Part shown: positions 5,147 through 7,620 of the stretch, piece after piece
Layout: each line of letters starts with the position of its first letter
Position numbering within the stretch: the stretch's first letter is position 1
Source of the DNA: Alphaproteobacteria bacterium
GTDB lineage: Bacteria > Pseudomonadota > Alphaproteobacteria > Sphingomonadales > Sphingomonadaceae
Length of the DNA: 7,620 nt
NCBI GenBank assembly: GCA_028293005.1
Contig: JAQGLH010000295.1
Span: 1 to 7,620 of the forward strand
Direction: 5' to 3'
The notes under the pieces: model-generated
Seen by the model: the letters and a program-made list of their open reading frames with translations, nothing else
Databases searched by the model: none
Told to the model about the DNA's origin: nothing
Program-made: the position numbers and the translations under genes

Positions 5147-7015
5147 ATGCTCTCACTCAACGGAATCACGGTTCGCCTTGGCGGGCGATCGATCCTCGAC
5201 GGCGCCTCGGCTTCATTGCCGCCGCGGAGCCGAGTCGGGCTCGTCGGCAGGAACGGCGCCGGCAAATCGACTTTGGTTCGCGTCATCGCCGGGCTGCTCG
5301 ATCCCGACGAAGGCGCTGCCGAGATGCCGCGCGGCGCGCGGATCGGATATATCGCGCAGGAGGCGCCCGCCGGCGCGGCAACCCCGTTCGAGACGGTGCT
5401 TGCAGCCGACCTCGAGCGCGCGGCTTTGCTGGCCGAGGAGGCCGCCTGCGACAATCTTCACCATATCGGAGAGATCCACGAGCGGCTGAACGCGATCGAT
5501 GCCTATGCGGCCCCGTCGCGCGCGGCGCGCATCCTCGTCGGTCTCGGTTTCGACGAGGAGGCGCAGCACCGGCCGCTCGACAGCTTCTCGGGCGGGTGGC
5601 GGATGAGAGTCGCGCTTGCGGCCTTGCTGTTTTCCGCGCCCGACCTGCTGTTGCTCGACGAGCCCTCGAACCACCTCGACCTCGAGGCCTTGCTGTGGCT
5701 GGAGGATTTCCTCAAGAGCTACCGCGCCACGATCCTGGTCGTCAGCCACGAGCGCGACTTCCTCAACAATGTGGTCGACCACATCCTGGCGCTCGAGCGC
5801 GGCAAGCTCACGCTCTACCCGGGCGGCTATGACGCATTCGAGCGGCAGCGCGCGGAGCGCCAGGCGCAGCTCGCGTCGGCGCGCGAGAAGCAGATGGCCG
5901 AGCGGGAGAAGCTCAAGGACTATATCGCGCGCAACTCCGCCCGCGCCTCGACCGCCAAGCAGGCGCAGTCGCGCCAGAAGGCGCTCGCCCGGATGCAGCC
6001 GATCGCGGAGATGGTCGACGATCCGTCGCTGTCGTTCGGCTTTCCCAATCCGCAGGAGCTGCGCCCGCCATTGGTCACGCTCGACATGGCGTCGGTCGGC
6101 TATGGCGAGACCCCGGTGCTGAGCCGCCTGAACTTGCGCCTCGACCCGGACGACCGCATCGCGCTTCTCGGGCGCAACGGCAACGGCAAGACCACGCTCG
6201 CGCGGCTGCTCGCCGCGCAGCTCGCGCCGATGGAAGGCGAGGTGACGCGCAGCCAAAAGCTCAAGGTTGGCTATTTCACCCAATATCAGGTCGAGGAGCT
6301 CGACGGCTCCGACACGCCGTTCCAGCATATGGCGCGGCTGATGAAGGGGGCGACCCCTTCGGCGGTGCGCTCGCAGCTCGGCCGCTTCGGATTTTCGGGT
6401 GACAAGGCGCTGACCGAGGTGCGCAAGCTTTCGGGCGGCGAGCGGGCGCGGCTGGCGCTCGCATTGATCACCCGCGAGGCGCCGCACCTGCTGATCCTCG
6501 ACGAGCCGACCAACCACCTCGATGTCGATGCGCGCGAGGCGCTGGTGCAGGCGCTCAACGGCTATTCGGGCGCGGTGGTGGTGGTCAGCCACGACCGCCA
6601 TATGCTGCAGCTGATCGCCGATCGGCTGGTGCTCGTCGACGACGGCACCGCGCGCGAGTTCGACGGCAGCATCGACGATTATACGACATTCGTGCTGGCC
6701 AAGGATTCGGGGGCGGGCAAGCGCGCGCCCAAGACCAACCGCAAGGACGATCGCCGGGCGGCGGCGGCGGCGCGCGAGAAGGGACAGGCGCTGCGGACAC
6801 GTGCCAGGACCGCGGAAGCCGAGGTGGCGAAGCTGACGGCATTGCGCAACGCGATCGACAGGGCGACGTTCGATCCGTCGGCTGCCCCAAAGGAGCTCGC
6901 CGATCTGACGACGACCGAGCTGATGAAAAAGCGCGCCGAGGTGCAGAAGCGGCTCGATGTGGCCGAGGCGTTGTGGCTCGAAGCGACCGAGGCGCTGGAG
7001 CGATTGGCGGCCTAG
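5147..7015 (+). CDS. ABC-F family ATP-binding protein, YheS-like (ribosome-associated)
   Basis: 622 aa soluble protein with two ABC domains and no membrane segments, so it is not a transporter. ABC1: Walker A GRNGAGKST at 34-42, signature FSGGW at 147-151, Walker B LLLLDEP at 167-173 with catalytic Glu172, switch His201. The inter-domain linker at about 228-305 is rich in Arg/Lys/Gln and holds KQAQSRQKALARM; in this family it reaches the ribosomal P/E-site tRNA. ABC2: Walker A GRNGNGKTT at 342-350, signature LSGGE at 428-432, Walker B LLILDEP at 448-454 with Glu453, switch His482. A charged, Ala/Lys/Arg-rich C-terminal extension (about 520-622) is likely coiled coil. The order and wording of segments (HGxLDAIDA-like, GGWRMR, LLGRNGxGK, FDGSIDDY) fit E. 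coli YheS (637 aa) best. ABC1 reads DEPSNHLD where ABC2 has DEPTNHLD, a common variant. ABC-F proteins relieve or tune stalled translation; nothing here suggests an acquired antibiotic-resistance type. Third codon positions are almost all G/C. Confidence 0.95.
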   Translation: MLSLNGITVRLGGRSILDGASASLPPRSRVGLVGRNGAGKSTLVRVIAGLLDPDEGAAEMPRGARIGYIAQEAPAGAATPFETVLAADLERAALLAEEAACDNLHHIGEIHERLNAIDAYAAPSRAARILVGLGFDEEAQHRPLDSFSGGWRMRVALAALLFSAPDLLLLDEPSNHLDLEALLWLEDFLKSYRATILVVSHERDFLNNVVDHILALERGKLTLYPGGYDAFERQRAERQAQLASAREKQMAEREKLKDYIARNSARASTAKQAQSRQKALARMQPIAEMVDDPSLSFGFPNPQELRPPLVTLDMASVGYGETPVLSRLNLRLDPDDRIALLGRNGNGKTTLARLLAAQLAPMEGEVTRSQKLKVGYFTQYQVEELDGSDTPFQHMARLMKGATPSAVRSQLGRFGFSGDKALTEVRKLSGGERARLALALITREAPHLLILDEPTNHLDVDAREALVQALNGYSGAVVVVSHDRHMLQLIADRLVLVDDGTAREFDGSIDDYTTFVLAKDSGAGKRAPKTNRKDDRRAAAAAREKGQALRTRARTAEAEVAKLTALRNAIDRATFDPSAAPKELADLTTTELMKKRAEVQKRLDVAEALWLEATEALERLAA

Positions 7016-7057
7016 GCTAGCGCTCGCGGAGGCCGCGCCGTTCGCCGATCCGTGCCT

Positions 7058-7620
7058 CTATTGCAGCGTGGTACGCGCCGGATCGAGCAGCCCGAACGCT
7101 TCGTGCAGCACCGCCAGGTCGACCGCGCCGTCCTGTCGCGGAGAAGACTGGGCAAAGCGCTCGCGGTACGCAACGGGCGTCACGCCCAGCCGGCGTGCGA
7201 AGCATCGCCGCATCTTTTCGTAGGTGACGAAGCCCGCCCTGCGTGCGATCTGGTCGACGCGCTCCTCGGTCTGTTCGAGCAGCCGTTTTGCCGTCCCAAG
7301 CCGCACCGCTTCGACCCATTGCGCCGGCGGCGCTCCGGTCGCGTCCTCGAACGCGCGATAGAAGCTGCGAAGGCTCATGTTGGCTCGCTCGGCGAGCGCC
7401 TCGGCCCGCATGTCCGCCTCGGGATGTTCGATGATCCATTTGAGCAGCGGCGTCAGCGGGCCTTCCATCACCTGACATTCGAGATGCGTGCTGAACTGCG
7501 ATTGGCCGCCGGAGCGCTTCAGGAAAACCACCAGGTTGCGCGCGACCGCAAGCGCCAGATCGCGGCCATGATCCTCTTCGACCATCGCCAGCGCCATATC
7601 GATGCCCGCCGTGATTCCGG
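7058..7620 (-). CDS. GlxA-family regulator (DJ-1/PfpI plus AraC HTH), 5' end outside window
   Basis: The C-terminal 186 residues are visible; the frame is open through the right edge and continues as GITAGID ahead of the ATG at 7597, so that ATG is internal. Residues 1-43 are the end of the DJ-1/PfpI-like sensor domain: the segment GITAGIDMALAMVEEDHG followed by VFLKRSGGQSQFS is characteristic of GlxA-type proteins. About 55-158 is the AraC/XylS DNA-binding domain with two helix-turn-helix units, the first around MRAEALAERANMSLRSFYRAF and the second around VDQIARRAGFVTYEKMRRCF, ending in GVTPVAYRERF. Complete relatives are about 320 aa. In this class the sensor domain is not normally a protease; its active-site region is outside the window. 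It converges on the ABC-F gene with a 42-bp gap and no clear terminator hairpin. Targets are probably in genes beyond the right edge. Confidence 0.9.
   Translation of the reverse strand, partial: GITAGIDMALAMVEEDHGRDLALAVARNLVVFLKRSGGQSQFSTHLECQVMEGPLTPLLKWIIEHPEADMRAEALAERANMSLRSFYRAFEDATGAPPAQWVEAVRLGTAKRLLEQTEERVDQIARRAGFVTYEKMRRCFARRLGVTPVAYRERFAQSSPRQDGAVDLAVLHEAFGLLDPARTTLQ

Noticed and set aside
5070..5156. N-terminal extension of the barrel gene to 5156
   Set aside because: It would bury the signal peptide about 30 residues inside the protein and overlap the ABC-F start.
5213..6601. 462-codon open frame antisense to the ABC-F gene
   Set aside because: Its composition is Arg/Leu/Ala/Glu-rich low-complexity, as expected from the reverse of a gene with G/C-saturated third positions; the plus strand holds all ABC-F motifs.
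5147..7015. ABC-F gene as an antibiotic-resistance determinant
   Set aside because: Length, linker and segment order fit the housekeeping YheS type; there is no leader peptide or attenuator upstream and no mobile-element context.

Overview
The window looks like a piece of a sphingomonad (Alphaproteobacteria, Sphingomonadales) chromosome or large replicon. This is inferred from the high G+C, from an uncharacterised TonB-like protein of a type I associate with sphingomonads, and from small catabolic gene sets set among housekeeping genes. No rRNA, tRNA, CRISPR array, transposase or integrase is visible.

Left block (1-3043, all on +): a catabolic cluster. It begins inside a zinc-dependent aryl/benzyl-alcohol dehydrogenase of the XylB/AreB type (5' end outside the window). 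A VanA/dicamba-monooxygenase-type Rieske oxygenase follows, then an IclR-family regulator. The simplest joint reading is that the oxygenase attacks a methyl or methoxy group on an aromatic compound and the dehydrogenase oxidises the resulting alcohol, with the IclR protein as local regulator. The substrate cannot be read from the sequence. The oxygenase's electron-transfer partner (VanB-type reductase or ferredoxin) is not in the window. A perfect 13-bp tandem duplication lies just upstream of the oxygenase.

Middle (3044-4262): about 350 bp without a recognisable gene, then a membrane-anchored, proline-rich TonB-like protein on +, which converges on the next gene.

Right block (4263-7620): a signal-peptide-bearing outer-membrane beta-barrel of the 'MetA-pathway of phenol degradation' (transporter) type on the minus strand, transcribed away from a complete ABC-F ATPase of the YheS type on +. 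The ABC-F gene converges on a GlxA-type (DJ-1/PfpI plus AraC) regulator on -, which runs off the right edge. Third codon positions are almost saturated with G/C in the ABC-F gene and visibly less so in the left block. This fits a catabolic insert next to ancestral chromosome, with the boundary probably in 3044-3394.

I see no clearly unprecedented system. The points most worth following are the oxygenase's substrate and missing reductase, the 13-bp repeat, and the uncharacterised TonB-like protein.
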